This document shows, piece by piece, positions 52,967 through 62,366 of a DNA stretch of 64,000 nucleotides. How positions within the stretch are numbered: position 1 is the stretch's first letter; every line of letters begins with the position of its first letter. Source of the stretch: Nocardioides cavernaquae (GTDB taxonomy: Bacteria; Actinomycetota; Actinomycetes; Propionibacteriales; Nocardioidaceae); NCBI RefSeq assembly GCF_003600895.1, contig NZ_QYRP01000002.1:1488001-1552000 (forward strand), in the 5' to 3' direction. A model generated the notes under the pieces. It saw only the letters and a list, made by a program, of their open reading frames with translations. It did not search any database and had not been told where the DNA came from. The position numbers and the translations under genes were made by a program.

Positions 52967-53580
52967 CCGACCCGATCGCGCACGAGATCCGCGACCCCTC
53001 CGACGTGCCCGCCTACGACCACGCACGGGCCGAGGCGGCAGTCCGCGAGCTCCTGTTCGCGATCGGCGAGGACCCCGACCGGGAGGGCCTGCGCGAGACC
53101 CCCGCTCGAGTTGCACGTGCCTATGCCGAGATGACGGCGGGCCTGCGACAGGCGCCCGCCGAGGTGCTCACCACCACCTTCGACCTCGGTCACGACGAGA
53201 TGGTGCTGGTGCGCGACATCGAGCTGTGGTCCATGTGCGAGCACCACCTGGTGCCGTTCACGGGCGTCGCCCACGTCGGCTACATCCCGGCCGAGTCCGG
53301 CAAGATCACCGGCCTGTCCAAGCTGGCCCGGCTCGTCGACGTCTACGCCCGCCGACCCCAGGTGCAGGAGCGGCTGACCACGCAGGTCGCCGACGCGTTG
53401 ATGGAGATCCTCGAGGCCCGCGGCGTCATCGTGGTGATCGAGGCCGAGCACCTCTGCATGACGATGCGCGGCGTCCGCAAGGCCGGCGCCCGCACCATCA
53501 CCTCGGCGATCCGCGGCAGCATGCACAACGCCGCAACTCGCAACGAGGCCATGAGCCTGATCATGCACGGCACGCGCTAG
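52963..53580 (+). CDS. folE: GTP cyclohydrolase I
   Basis: First step of folate synthesis, opening GTP to dihydroneopterin triphosphate. The 205-residue protein has the zinc-binding Cys and His of [10 protein letters not shown] and the second Cys in [10 protein letters not shown], plus [20 protein letters not shown] and [19 protein letters not shown] 52963 overlaps the ftsH stop by four bases and follows a GGAGGA-type site, so translation is coupled. Confidence 0.96.
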
Positions 53581-53592
53581 GCACGCCGACGC

Positions 53593-54471
53593 ATGTCTCG
53601 TCCAGTCGGCGGAGCCCCGTCGGGCCCGTCCCGGTACGTCGAGGGGTTGCCGCAGCCCGGCCGCACGCTGGTCATGGGGGTCGTCAACGTGACCCCGGAC
53701 TCGTTCAGCGACGGCGGCAAGTACGTCGATCCCGCGGCCGCCGTGGCGCACGGGCTGCAGTTGGCCGCTGAAGGAGCCGACGTCGTCGACGTGGGCGGCG
53801 AGTCCACCCGTCCCGGTGCCACCCGCCCCTCGGTGGACGAGGAGCTCGCTCGCGTCGTACCCGTTGTCGAGGGACTCGCCGCAGCCGGCATCCCGGTCAG
53901 CGTGGACACGATGCGTGCGCAGGTCGCCGAGGCGGCCGTCGCTGCCGGAGCAGCCCTGGTCAACGACGTCTCCGGTGGGCTGGCCGACGACGCGATGCTG
54001 AGCACCCTGGCGCGCCTCGACGTGCCCTGTGTGCTGATGCACTGGCGCGGGCACAGCATCGAGATGCAGCAGCACACGGACTACGGCAACGTCGTCGACG
54101 ACGTGCTCGAGGCGCTTCGCGAGCGGGTGCACCAGGCGGCTCGGGCGGGCATCACCCACAGCATCGCGATCGACCCCGGCATCGGCTTCGCCAAGACGAC
54201 CGAGCAGAACTGGGCGCTCCTTCGTGAGCTCGAGCGGTTCCACGATCTCGGGCACCCGCTGCTCGTGGCCACCAGCCGCAAGCGGTTCCTCGGCGTACTC
54301 CTCGAGGAGGGTGGCGTCGACCGACCGCCGGCCGGTCGCGACGACGCGACGACCGCAACCACCACCCTTGCCGCGGCCCGGGGCGCCTGGTGCGTGCGCG
54401 TGCACGCCGTGCGCGCGAGTGCCGATGCAGTGCGGGTCGCCGCCCGCTGGACGACAGGAGACCCCTCATGA
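53593..54471 (+). CDS. folP: dihydropteroate synthase
   Basis: Joins p-aminobenzoate to dihydropterin pyrophosphate; target of sulfonamides. The 292-residue TIM-barrel shows MGVVNVTPDSFSDGG, DVGGESTRPGA, VSVDTMRAQVAEAA, NDVSGG, IAIDPGIGFAKTTEQN, VATSRKRFLG and VRVHAVRASADAVR in order. It starts 12 bases after folE and overlaps folB by four. Confidence 0.96.
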   Translation: MSRPVGGAPSGPSRYVEGLPQPGRTLVMGVVNVTPDSFSDGGKYVDPAAAVAHGLQLAAEGADVVDVGGESTRPGATRPSVDEELARVVPVVEGLAAAGIPVSVDTMRAQVAEAAVAAGAALVNDVSGGLADDAMLSTLARLDVPCVLMHWRGHSIEMQQHTDYGNVVDDVLEALRERVHQAARAGITHSIAIDPGIGFAKTTEQNWALLRELERFHDLGHPLLVATSRKRFLGVLLEEGGVDRPPAGRDDATTATTTLAAARGAWCVRVHAVRASADAVRVAARWTTGDPS

Positions 54472-54848
54472 GCTCATCCCTCGACCGACTGCAGATCCGG
54501 GGCATCGAATGCTTCGGGCACCACGGCGTCTTCGACTTCGAGCGACGCGAGGGCCAGATCTTCGTGATCGACCTCGAGCTCGGCATCGACACCCGCCCGG
54601 CTGCGGCCTCCGACGACCTTGCGGATACGGTCGACTACGGCGCACTCACGCTTGCTGTGAAGCAAGCGGTCGAGTCTGACCCGGTGGACCTGATCGAGAC
54701 GCTTTCACAGCGGATCGCCAGCGTTTGCCTCTTGGCGGCTGCTGTTGAATGGGTCACAGTGACAGTGCACAAGCCTGATGCGCCGATCGACGCGACGTAC
54801 TCGGACGTCGCGCTCACCATCACCAGGAAGAGGAGCCAGGTCCCGTGA
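54468..54848 (+). CDS. folB: dihydroneopterin aldolase
   Basis: Cleaves dihydroneopterin to 6-hydroxymethyl-dihydropterin and glycolaldehyde. The 126-residue length is typical; family marks are LQIRGIECFGHHGVFDFER, the active-site region with the Glu of FGHHGVF..E, VDYGALTLAVKQAVES and TVTVHKPDAPIDATYSDVAL (catalytic Lys in HKP). ATGA overlap with folP and GTGA overlap with folK. Confidence 0.95.
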   Translation: MSSSLDRLQIRGIECFGHHGVFDFERREGQIFVIDLELGIDTRPAAASDDLADTVDYGALTLAVKQAVESDPVDLIETLSQRIASVCLLAAAVEWVTVTVHKPDAPIDATYSDVALTITRKRSQVP

Positions 54849-55414
54849 CCGAAACCCCCAACCCCTACATCATCGACGCAGACACGCTCACCGGCGAGAT
54901 GCACCCGATCCGGCGTGCTGTGATCGCCCTGGGGTCCAACCTCGGCGACCGGCTGGCTGCGTTGCAGGGGGCTGTCGCCACCCTCGCGGACACCCCCGAC
55001 GTGTGGGTGACCGCTGTGTCGCCCGTCTACGAGACCGAGCCCGTGGATGCCCCGGAGGGCTCCGAGGCGTTCCTGAACGCGATCGTGCTGGCCGACACCA
55101 CCCTGCCGGCGCACACACTCCTCGACCGCGCCCTCGCCATCGAGGACGCCTATGACCGCCAGCGCCCGGCCACGCACAACGCGCCCCGCACGCTCGACGT
55201 CGACCTGATCGTCCTCGGCGACCGGCTCTCCCACGAGGACCGGCTCCGCCTTCCCCACCCCCGCGCTGCCGAGCGGGCGTTCGTCCTGCAGCCGTGGTTC
55301 GACATCGAGGCTGACGCCCAGATCCCCGGTGTCGGCACGGTCAAGGAGCTGCTCGAGGCCACCGACCGCAGCGGCATCGCCCTGCGCGAGGACCTGGTTC
55401 TCGAGGTCGAGTGA
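54845..55414 (+). CDS. folK: 6-hydroxymethyl-7,8-dihydropterin pyrophosphokinase
   Basis: Transfers pyrophosphate from ATP to the pterin, feeding FolP. The 189-residue protein has VIALGSNLGDRLAALQGAV, VSPVYETEPVDAPEGSEAFL, the HNAPRTLDVDLIVLGD signature and LPHPRAAERAFVLQPW. A 20-residue N-terminal extension precedes the core. GTG overlaps folB by four bases and its stop overlaps the DUF3180 gene likewise. Confidence 0.95.
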   Translation: MTETPNPYIIDADTLTGEMHPIRRAVIALGSNLGDRLAALQGAVATLADTPDVWVTAVSPVYETEPVDAPEGSEAFLNAIVLADTTLPAHTLLDRALAIEDAYDRQRPATHNAPRTLDVDLIVLGDRLSHEDRLRLPHPRAAERAFVLQPWFDIEADAQIPGVGTVKELLEATDRSGIALREDLVLEVE

Positions 55415-55932
55415 ACCACCAGCGCCGACCTGGTGGCCCGCACCGGCCGTCCGGGCGGCCACGACCCGATCACGGGTCGATCCGTCCGACCGGGGCTGCG
55501 GCTCCGGTCGGTGCCGGCTGCCTCGGCCTGCTCGGCGGGTGGGCGATCCGCCCGCTCTCCCTCCAGCTCGGATGGACCACGCCTGAGGTCAGCTGGCTCC
55601 AGGTCCTGGTCCTGGTGTTCGTGGCCGGCGTCATCGCGATCACGGCGTGGGTCACCTGGCGCGAGCTCCAGGTCCGTGGCCAGTGGCTCGAGCCGCACCG
55701 CGCGGTCAACCGGCTGCTGATGGCCAAGTCCTGCATCGTCGTGGGCGCGTTGCTGGCCGGCGGGTACGCCGGGTATGCGGTCAGCTGGCTCGGCATCGAC
55801 GCTGAGCTCGCCGACCAACGCATGGCCCGAGCGGCCTCCGCGGCACTGGTGGGGCTGGTGATCACTGGTGTGGCGATCTGGCTCGAGCGCGCGTGTCGCG
55901 TCCGTAACGACGACGATGCCGACCTAGCCTGA
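55411..55932 (+). CDS. DUF3180 membrane protein
   Basis: A 173-residue protein. After a Pro/Arg/His-rich start (first 28 residues) come four predicted helices (GCLGLLGGWAIRPLSL; WLQVLVLVFVAGVIAITAWV; MAKSCIVVGALLAGGYAGYA; ASAALVGLVITGVAIWLE). It matches the DUF3180 family found after folK in actinobacteria (Rv3605c in M. tuberculosis). Function unknown. Translationally coupled to folK. The TAGCCT box of the next gene overlaps its stop codon. Confidence 0.85.
   Translation: MNHQRRPGGPHRPSGRPRPDHGSIRPTGAAAPVGAGCLGLLGGWAIRPLSLQLGWTTPEVSWLQVLVLVFVAGVIAITAWVTWRELQVRGQWLEPHRAVNRLLMAKSCIVVGALLAGGYAGYAVSWLGIDAELADQRMARAASAALVGLVITGVAIWLERACRVRNDDDADLA
55925..55930 (+). promoter_or_regulatory. possible -10 box of coiled-coil protein gene
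   Basis: TAGCCT five bases before the ATG at 55936, overlapping the stop codon of the DUF3180 gene. The spacing is one base shorter than at other leaderless genes here. Confidence 0.35.
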
Positions 55933-55935
55933 GGC

Positions 55936-56523
55936 ATGGCTACTCCTGCTTACCGCCGCCGTCAGCGCAGCACCCGCCTCACCGTGGCGGTCGCCCTGCT
56001 CGCCGTCTCCGTGCTGCTGGTCGCTGCCGCGATCGCGAGCGGGAGCTTCGTGCCCGTCGCCGCCGCCGCAGTCGTCGGTGTCGTCCTGGGTGCCGCGGCC
56101 ACGAAGATCACGCACTCCGAGCTCGCGCAGTCGCGCATCGACGCCGCGGCCGACCGTGCCCGTCAGGCCCAGGACTACGCCCGCATCACCGCGGAGCGAG
56201 CCGAGGAGAACGCCGCCTTCGCTGCCTCGATGACCGAGCAGATCAACAACCGCCAGCGCCTGATCGGCGAGCTCGAGGAGCACCTCGCTGGTGCCCAGCT
56301 CAAGGTCGCCGAGACCACGCTGAGGCTCGGCCAGGAGGCCCGTCGTGCCGACCAGGCCGAGGCTCGCCAGGCCAGCGACGCCGCCCGTCTCGACGAGGCC
56401 GAGCAGCGCGCGGCCGAGGCCATCGTGCTCGCCGCCGAGCTCGAGCAGGAGCTGACCGACCTCAAGGCCGAGCTGCACGCCTGGCAGGACGCGACCACTG
56501 CGCCGAAGCGCGCCTCCGCCTGA
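55936..56523 (+). CDS. membrane-anchored coiled-coil protein
   Basis: A 195-residue protein. Two adjacent hydrophobic helices (LTVAVALLAVSVLLVAAAIA and VPVAAAAVVGVVLGAAATK) are followed by a long Ala/Glu/Arg coiled coil (about residues 60-185: LAQSRIDAAADRARQAQDYA; ARRADQAEARQASDAARLDE). It occupies the place of M. tuberculosis Rv3604c-type genes, but I would not call it an orthologue. It may tether or scaffold something at the membrane. It ends 21 bases from the convergent ispD. Confidence 0.75.
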   Translation: MATPAYRRRQRSTRLTVAVALLAVSVLLVAAAIASGSFVPVAAAAVVGVVLGAAATKITHSELAQSRIDAAADRARQAQDYARITAERAEENAAFAASMTEQINNRQRLIGELEEHLAGAQLKVAETTLRLGQEARRADQAEARQASDAARLDEAEQRAAEAIVLAAELEQELTDLKAELHAWQDATTAPKRASA

Positions 56524-56544
56524 TCTCCACGTTTCCGTCGGCGC

Positions 56545-57279
56545 TCAGGGGCTGGTGAGCAGCCGTTCGGCGATCTCCAGGTCGAGCGGGCCGGTGACCT
56601 TCAGGTTGCGCTCCTCGCCCAGCACGACCATCACGGGCACGTCCGGCAGGTAGCGCTGCACGACCGAGCAGTCGTCAGTCGCGACGAAGTCCGGATCGGC
56701 CAGCGCCGCGTCGTACGCCGCGCGAAGGGTCGCGAGCCGGAACCCCTGCGGGGTCTGTGCCCGCCACAGCGACGAGCGCGGCGGCACGTCCACGACACGG
56801 CCGGCTGCGTTCGTGCGGAAGACGGTGTCACTGGACGGCACCGCGACCCCGACGGCTGCGGAGGCCTTCAGGGCCCCGAGGCAGCGGTCGATGATCGCGG
56901 CGCTGACCAGCGGACGCGCAGCGTCGTGGATCAGGACGTCGCCGGCGATGGCAGCGGTGGACAGCCAGGAGAGCGCGCGCACCGTCGAGTCCGATCGCTC
57001 CCGGCCACCTTCGATCACGTCGAGCACCCGCGGATAGCCGTCCGTCACGACGCGCGCGGCGTCGGTGTAGCCGGGAGCCATCACGACGAGCACGCCGGAG
57101 ATCCCCGCGTGGTCGTGGAGCGCTGCCAGGGAGTGCTCGAGGATGGTGCGGCCGCGCAGCTCGGCGAACTGCTTGGGCATGCCCAGTCCGGCGCGGGCGC
57201 CGATGCCGCCTGCGAGCAGGACTGCGGTGGCGTGCGGGATGGTGTGCGCGCCCGGCAGCGGCGGGAGGGCGGAATCCAT
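56545..57279 (-). CDS. ispD: 2-C-methyl-D-erythritol 4-phosphate cytidylyltransferase
   Basis: Third enzyme of the MEP isoprenoid pathway, making CDP-methylerythritol. The 244-residue protein has VLLAGGIGARAGLGMPKQFAEL, VMAPGYTDAARVV, HDAARPLVSAAIIDRCL, AVPSSDTVFRTNAAG and RAQTPQGFRLATL, then DDCSVVQR. ATG 57279 is preceded by CAGACT at seven bases. It is alone here; ispF, often adjacent in bacteria, is not present, so it lies elsewhere. Confidence 0.94.
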   Translation of the reverse strand: MDSALPPLPGAHTIPHATAVLLAGGIGARAGLGMPKQFAELRGRTILEHSLAALHDHAGISGVLVVMAPGYTDAARVVTDGYPRVLDVIEGGRERSDSTVRALSWLSTAAIAGDVLIHDAARPLVSAAIIDRCLGALKASAAVGVAVPSSDTVFRTNAAGRVVDVPPRSSLWRAQTPQGFRLATLRAAYDAALADPDFVATDDCSVVQRYLPDVPVMVVLGEERNLKVTGPLDLEIAERLLTSP

Positions 57280-57286
57280 GGCCCGC

Positions 57287-57292
57287 AGTCTG
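57287..57292 (-). promoter_or_regulatory. possible -10 box of ispD
   Basis: CAGACT on the minus strand seven bases before the ATG at 57279; near TANNNT. Confidence 0.35.
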
Positions 57293-57459
57293 CCAGCACC
57301 GTGATGCAGCACACGGGAGGAACGCATTCCGCCGCGTGACGCCCCGGCGTACCCTCGTTGGTGCAAGGACCGTCAAGCACACGTCTGGTACCCACACCGG
57401 CTTCCGCCCCTCACCGGGCCGAGGTGGTCGGAGGGACTGGAACGAAAGGCTCACCGGAA

Positions 57460-58401
57460 ATGAACGCACCTCTTCGGATTGGTGTTGTCGGCGCTGGTCG
57501 CGTCGGTGCCGTTCTGGCCACCGCGCTTCGCGCCGCGGGTCACGAGATCGTGGCTGTCGCTGGCGAATCAGCCGCATCCCGCACCCGCGCGGAGACGCTT
57601 CTCCCGGGTGTCCCCGTCCTCAAGCCCACGGCCGTTGCCCGGGCTGCCGACGTGCTGCTGCTCACCGTCCCCGATGACATGCTGCCCAACGTCGTCGAGA
57701 TGCTCTCGGCGAGCGGCGCGATCCGCGCCGGTCAGTACGTCGTCCACTCCAGCGGTCGCCACGGCCTGGCGGTGCTCGCGCCCGCGGCTGCCGTCGGTGC
57801 CCGCGCGATCGCGCTGCACCCGGCGATGACCTTCACCGGCACCGATGTCGACCTGCCGCGCCTGGCCGGCTGCGTCTTCGGCGTCACCGCCGAGGAGTCG
57901 GAGCGCGAGCTCGCCGAGCACCTCGTCGCCGACCTCGGCGGCCGCGCGATGTGGGTGGCCGAGGACAAGCGCACGCTGTATCACGCGGGTCTCGCCCACG
58001 GCGCCAACCACCTGGTCACCCTCGTCTCCCAGGCGATGGAGATGCTCGCCGCGGCCGGCATCGACACCGCCGCAGGCCACACCGGCGGCATCGACCCCGC
58101 CGACACCCTGCGCCCCCTGCTCGAGGCTGCGCTCTCCAACGCCCTTGCCTACGGCGACGCCGCGCTGACCGGACCCATCGTCCGTGGCGACGTCGAGACC
58201 GTCCGCGCTCACCTCGCCGATCTGGCGGAGTCCACGCCGCAGAACCTCCCGTCGTACGTCGCGATGGCGCGCGCCACGATGACCCGCGCCCTTGCCGACG
58301 GCCGGCTGCTGCCGCTGCGGGCCGCGAAGATCGGCCGCCTGCTCGACGAGGCGGTGCCCACGGGCACCACCGAGACCACCGACAAGTGGGGCTGGGTCTG
58401 A
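57460..58401 (+). CDS. Rossmann-fold DUF2520 protein
   Basis: A 313-residue dehydrogenase-like protein. The N-terminus GVVGAGRVGAVLATALRAAG is a GxGxxG NAD(P)-binding motif; the C-terminal half (about 150-300) is the helical DUF2520 domain (YHAGLAHGANHLVTLVSQAM; LLEAALSNALAYGDAALTGP). It is found before panC in M. tuberculosis (Rv3603c) and many actinobacteria. The reaction is not established; a ketopantoate-reductase-like role has been suggested by context for such proteins. ATG 57460 has a GAAAGG site ten bases upstream. It shares one base with panC. Confidence 0.88.
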   Translation: MNAPLRIGVVGAGRVGAVLATALRAAGHEIVAVAGESAASRTRAETLLPGVPVLKPTAVARAADVLLLTVPDDMLPNVVEMLSASGAIRAGQYVVHSSGRHGLAVLAPAAAVGARAIALHPAMTFTGTDVDLPRLAGCVFGVTAEESERELAEHLVADLGGRAMWVAEDKRTLYHAGLAHGANHLVTLVSQAMEMLAAAGIDTAAGHTGGIDPADTLRPLLEAALSNALAYGDAALTGPIVRGDVETVRAHLADLAESTPQNLPSYVAMARATMTRALADGRLLPLRAAKIGRLLDEAVPTGTTETTDKWGWV

Positions 58402-59312
58402 TGGCTCCCCACCACGAGCCGGTCCTGGCGAGCACCCGCACGGAGCTCGCGGCCCTGCTCGCCGACGCCCGCCGCGACGACAGGCAGATCGGTTTCGTGC
58501 CCACGATGGGGGCGCTCCACGAGGGCCACGCCTCGCTCATGAGGGTCGCTCGCAAGCACGTCGGTGACGGTCCGGTCGTCGTCTCGATCTTCGTCAACCC
58601 GATGCAGTTCGGGTCCGGGGAGGACCTCGACCGCTACCCGCGCACGCTCGATGCCGACCTGGTGATCTGTGGCGAGGAGGGTGTCGACGTCGTCTTCGCC
58701 CCCAGCGTCGAGGAGATGTATCCCCACGGTGTCCCCGCCTCCGACCGCGAGCCCGACGGTGTGACGGTCGTCCCGGCGCCGGCACTGGCCGACATCCTCG
58801 AGGGCGAGGTCCGCCCGGGCCACTTCCGCGGCGTACTCACCGTGGTGGCGAAGCTCTTCGGCCTGGTTCGCCCCGACGTGGCGGTGTTCGGGCAGAAGGA
58901 CTACCAGCAGCTCGCGCTGATCCGCCGCATGGCCGAGGACCTCTGCATGGGCGTCGAGGTGATCGGCGCGGAGACCCGCCGCGATCCCGACGGCCTGGCG
59001 ATGTCAAGCCGCAACCGCTACCTGAGCCCCGAGGAGCGCGAGCACGCGCTGTCGCTCTCGCGGGCACTGCGCCGCGCGCAGGCGACCGGGTTCGAGGGCG
59101 CCGACCACGCACTGGCGGCCGCTCGGGCCGAGCTGCGCGAGGCACATGGCGTAGATCTCGACTACCTCGTCATCACGGCAGCCGATCTCGGCCGTCTACC
59201 TGATGAAGTCCTCCCCGGCACCGAGGGCCGGATCCTCATCGCAGCACGAGTCGGATCGACCCGGCTGATCGACAACCTGCCCATCACACTGGGAAACAAG
59301 GGAGACAACTGA
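58401..59312 (+). CDS. panC: pantothenate synthetase
   Basis: Condenses pantoate and beta-alanine with ATP. The 303-residue protein shows [19 protein letters not shown] (the HxGH nucleotide site), [51 protein letters not shown] and the KMSKS-like [13 protein letters not shown]. Its ATG shares one base with the DUF2520 stop, and its stop shares one base with the panD start. Confidence 0.96.
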   Translation: MAPHHEPVLASTRTELAALLADARRDDRQIGFVPTMGALHEGHASLMRVARKHVGDGPVVVSIFVNPMQFGSGEDLDRYPRTLDADLVICGEEGVDVVFAPSVEEMYPHGVPASDREPDGVTVVPAPALADILEGEVRPGHFRGVLTVVAKLFGLVRPDVAVFGQKDYQQLALIRRMAEDLCMGVEVIGAETRRDPDGLAMSSRNRYLSPEEREHALSLSRALRRAQATGFEGADHALAAARAELREAHGVDLDYLVITAADLGRLPDEVLPGTEGRILIAARVGSTRLIDNLPITLGNKGDN

Positions 59313-59731
59313 TGTTCCGCACGATGATGAAGAGCAAGATCCACCGGGCCACCGTGACCCAGGCGGACCTGCACTACGTCGGTTCGGTGACCGTCGACGA
59401 GGACCTCCTCGACGCGGCCGACCTGCTCGCTGGCGAGCTGGTCCACATCGTCGACGTCACGAACGGAGCGCGGATCGAGACCTACACGATCGCGGGCGAG
59501 CGTGGCTCGGGTGTCCTCGGCATCAACGGTGCTGCGGCCCGCCTGGTGCACCCCGGCGACGTCGTCATCCTGATCGGCTACGGCGTGATGGCGACGGAGG
59601 AGGCCAAGGAGTTCAAGCCCAGCGTGGTCTTCGTCGACGCCGACAACAAGATCATGGCGACGGGCTTCGACCCGGCCGAGGCGATCGAGGGCTCCGGACT
59701 CGTCCGGGGCGACATCACCGCCGGACGCTAG
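59312..59731 (+). CDS. panD: aspartate 1-decarboxylase proenzyme
   Basis: Makes beta-alanine for pantothenate using a pyruvoyl group. The 139-residue proenzyme cleaves itself between G24 and S25 in [15 protein letters not shown]25 becomes pyruvoyl. [24 protein letters not shown] and [20 protein letters not shown] are family blocks. The ATG overlaps panC. The stop TAG also forms the first half of the nadB -10 box. Confidence 0.95.
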   Translation: MFRTMMKSKIHRATVTQADLHYVGSVTVDEDLLDAADLLAGELVHIVDVTNGARIETYTIAGERGSGVLGINGAAARLVHPGDVVILIGYGVMATEEAKEFKPSVVFVDADNKIMATGFDPAEAIEGSGLVRGDITAGR

Positions 59732-59734
59732 TCT
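59729..59734 (+). promoter_or_regulatory. -10 box of nadB overlapping panD stop (leaderless)
   Basis: TAGTCT six bases before the nadB ATG. Its first three bases are the panD stop codon TAG. Confidence 0.5.
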
Positions 59735-59740
59735 GCGCGA

Positions 59741-61435
59741 ATGCAGCAGAACGAGTACGCCGGGTTGCCCGGTCGCCTGAGCGCGCCCGCCCCCGGCTGG
59801 ACCACGCGCTCGGACGTGGTCGTGATCGGCTCCGGCATCGCCGGCCTGACTGCGGCCCTTCGGATCCGTGCGGAGGCCCCGGACCTGCACGTCCTCGTGG
59901 TCACCAAGACCGTCCTCAACGCGGGTTCGACCCAGTGGGCGCAGGGCGGCATCGCTGCCGCGCTCGGCCCGGGTGACACCCCGCTCGAGCACGAGGTCGA
60001 CACCCTGGTCGCCGGCGCGGGCGCCTGCGACCTCGAGGCCGTCCGCATCCTCGTCACCGAGGGCCCCGACGCCGTCCGCGAGCTGATCGACCTCGGCACC
60101 AACTTCGACCACCACGACGGGGTCCTCTCCCTGACCCGCGAGGGTGGCCACCACCGCGACCGCATCGCCCACGCAGGCGGCGACGCGACCGGCGCCGAGA
60201 TCCAGCGCTCGCTGATCGCCGCGGTCGAGCAGGACCCGCAGATCGAGGTGATCCAGCATGCCCTGGCTGTCGACCTGCTCCTCGCTGTGGACGGGGGCCG
60301 CTCACAGATCGCGGGTGTCACGCTCCACGTCCTCGGGGAGGGCCAGCTCGACGGCGTGGGCGCGGTGCACTGCCGCGCGGTCATCCTCGCTTCCGGCGGG
60401 CTCGGCCAGGTCTTCGCCCAGACCACCAACCCAGCCGTGTCGACCGGCGACGGCATGGCCCTGGCGCTGCGCGCCGGAGCGGTGCTGCGCGACATGGAGT
60501 TCGTGCAGTTCCACCCGACCGTGATGTACCTCGGCCCCGACGCCCGCGGCCAGCAGCCGCTCATCTCCGAGGCCGTCCGCGGTGAGGGCGCCTTCCTCGT
60601 CGACTGGGACGGCAACCGCTTCATGCAGGGCGCGCACGAGCTCGCGGACCTCGCGCCGCGCGATGTCGTTGCCAAGGCGATCACCCGGCGCATGCACGAG
60701 ACCTCGAAGCCGCACATGTGGCTCGACGCCCGTCACCTCGGAGCCGACTTCTGGGAGAAGCGGTTCCCCACGATCCTCGCGACCTGCCGCAGCCACGGCG
60801 TCGACCCGGTCACCGCGCTGATCCCGGTCTCTCCGGCCTGCCACTACGCCAGCGGTGGCGTGGCGACCGACCTGTTCGGCCGCTCCAACATCCCCGGCCT
60901 GTACGCGACCGGCGAGGTCGCGTGCTCCGGCGTACACGGCGCGAACCGGCTCGCCTCCAACTCCCTGCTCGAGGGCCTCGTCTTCTCGCGCCGCATCGCG
61001 ACGGTCCTGCCGGGCGAGCTGCGTGACTGGGCCGAGCCGGTCGTCGACCAGCGGCCCACGGGCATCGTCGGAGAGGTCGTCCGGCGCAAGGTCCAGAAGC
61101 AGATGACCAAGCGTGTCGGCGTCCTGCGGTCGGCGGAGGGCATGTCCCACGCGACCATCAAGCTGCGTGGGCTGGTCCACAAGAAGGCCGAGCTGATCGG
61201 ATCCGACACCTGGGAGGCGACCAACCTCCTGATGATCTCGAGCGCGCTCACCCAGGCTGCGCTGCTGCGCGAGGAGACCCGCGGATCCCACTGGCGCGAG
61301 GACTTCCCGGAGCGTTCCGACGCGCGCATGGCCGGCCACTTCGACACCGTCCTGGTCGGCGACCGGCTGCTCACCACCTTCACCCCGTCCCCGGCCACCG
61401 ATGACGTGGTCGTGTCCGCAGGAGGCACTGCCTGA
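59741..61435 (+). CDS. nadB: L-aspartate oxidase
   Basis: First step of de novo NAD synthesis, oxidising aspartate to iminoaspartate with FAD. The 564-residue protein has VVVIGSGIAGLTAALRIRAE for FAD, STQWAQGGIAAALGPGDTPL, HHRDRIAHAGGDATGAEIQR, FVQFHPTVMY and HGANRLASNSLLEGLVFSRR. The order of blocks and the absence of the quinone-linking His distinguish it from SdhA. nadC begins on its stop codon; nadA is not in the window. Confidence 0.94.
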   Translation: MQQNEYAGLPGRLSAPAPGWTTRSDVVVIGSGIAGLTAALRIRAEAPDLHVLVVTKTVLNAGSTQWAQGGIAAALGPGDTPLEHEVDTLVAGAGACDLEAVRILVTEGPDAVRELIDLGTNFDHHDGVLSLTREGGHHRDRIAHAGGDATGAEIQRSLIAAVEQDPQIEVIQHALAVDLLLAVDGGRSQIAGVTLHVLGEGQLDGVGAVHCRAVILASGGLGQVFAQTTNPAVSTGDGMALALRAGAVLRDMEFVQFHPTVMYLGPDARGQQPLISEAVRGEGAFLVDWDGNRFMQGAHELADLAPRDVVAKAITRRMHETSKPHMWLDARHLGADFWEKRFPTILATCRSHGVDPVTALIPVSPACHYASGGVATDLFGRSNIPGLYATGEVACSGVHGANRLASNSLLEGLVFSRRIATVLPGELRDWAEPVVDQRPTGIVGEVVRRKVQKQMTKRVGVLRSAEGMSHATIKLRGLVHKKAELIGSDTWEATNLLMISSALTQAALLREETRGSHWREDFPERSDARMAGHFDTVLVGDRLLTTFTPSPATDDVVVSAGGTA

Positions 61436-62364
61436 TGCCCGGCCCCACCACGAAGTACGTCGAGGGCATCGTCGCGCTGCCCTACTACGACCTCCCCGCC
61501 TCGCTCGCGACCGAGCTCGTCGACGCCGGCCTTCACCCCAAGCAGGTCTACGCCGACGTCGTCGCCGCCATCACCGAGGACCTCCCCGGTGACGACGTGA
61601 CCAGCTGGGCGACCATCCCGGCCAGTGACACCGCGGTGGCGGACTTCGTCGCACGCCAGGACGGCGTGGTCTGCGGCCTCGCGATCGCGGAGCTCGTCTT
61701 CCGCTACGTCCTCGGCAACGACGTGTCCGTCGTCCGGCACGCCGGGGACGGCGCGCACGTGAAGCGCGGGGACGTCCTGATGACGGTCACCGGTGGCACC
61801 GCGCTGCTGCTGACCGCCGAGCGCACGGCGCTCAACTACGCCTGCCACGTCTCCGGTGTCGCCACCGCGACCGCGGCCTGGGTCTCCGTGCTGTCGGGGA
61901 CGTCGGCGCGCGTCCGCGACACCCGCAAGACCATCCCGCACTTCCGCTCCCTCGAGAAGTACGCCGTGCGCTGCGGCGGCGGCGTCAACCACCGGCGTGA
62001 CCTGTCCGACCAGGCCCTCGTCAAGGACAACCACGTGCTGGCCGCGGGCGGCGTCGTACCTGCCTATGAGCTGATCAAGGCCCGCTACCCGGACGTTCCG
62101 GTCCAGGTCGAGGTGACGACTCTCGAGCAGCTCAAGGAGCTGCTCGAGATCGGTGTCGACCAGATCCTGCTCGACAACATGACGAACGAGCAGATGGCTG
62201 AGGCGGTGGCGATCACCGATGGTCGCGCGAAGCTCGAGGCATCCGGTGGGTTGACGCTGGAGCGTGCTGCCGAGGTCGCCGCCACCGGCGTCGACTTCAT
62301 CGCGGTCGGTGCGCTCACGCACTCAGCGAAGGTCATGGACATCGCGATGGACCTGCGGGCCTGA
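61435..62364 (+). CDS. nadC: nicotinate-nucleotide pyrophosphorylase (carboxylating)
   Basis: Converts quinolinate and PRPP to nicotinate mononucleotide. The 309-residue protein has RTALNYACHVSGVATATAAW, RDTRKTIPHFRSLEKYAVRC, GGGVNHRRDLSDQALVKDNH, VEVTTLEQLKELLEIGVDQI and LEASGGLTLERAAEVAATGV. One-base overlap with nadB; coaX follows two bases after its stop. Confidence 0.95.
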   Translation: MPGPTTKYVEGIVALPYYDLPASLATELVDAGLHPKQVYADVVAAITEDLPGDDVTSWATIPASDTAVADFVARQDGVVCGLAIAELVFRYVLGNDVSVVRHAGDGAHVKRGDVLMTVTGGTALLLTAERTALNYACHVSGVATATAAWVSVLSGTSARVRDTRKTIPHFRSLEKYAVRCGGGVNHRRDLSDQALVKDNHVLAAGGVVPAYELIKARYPDVPVQVEVTTLEQLKELLEIGVDQILLDNMTNEQMAEAVAITDGRAKLEASGGLTLERAAEVAATGVDFIAVGALTHSAKVMDIAMDLRA

Positions 62365-62366
62365 TC

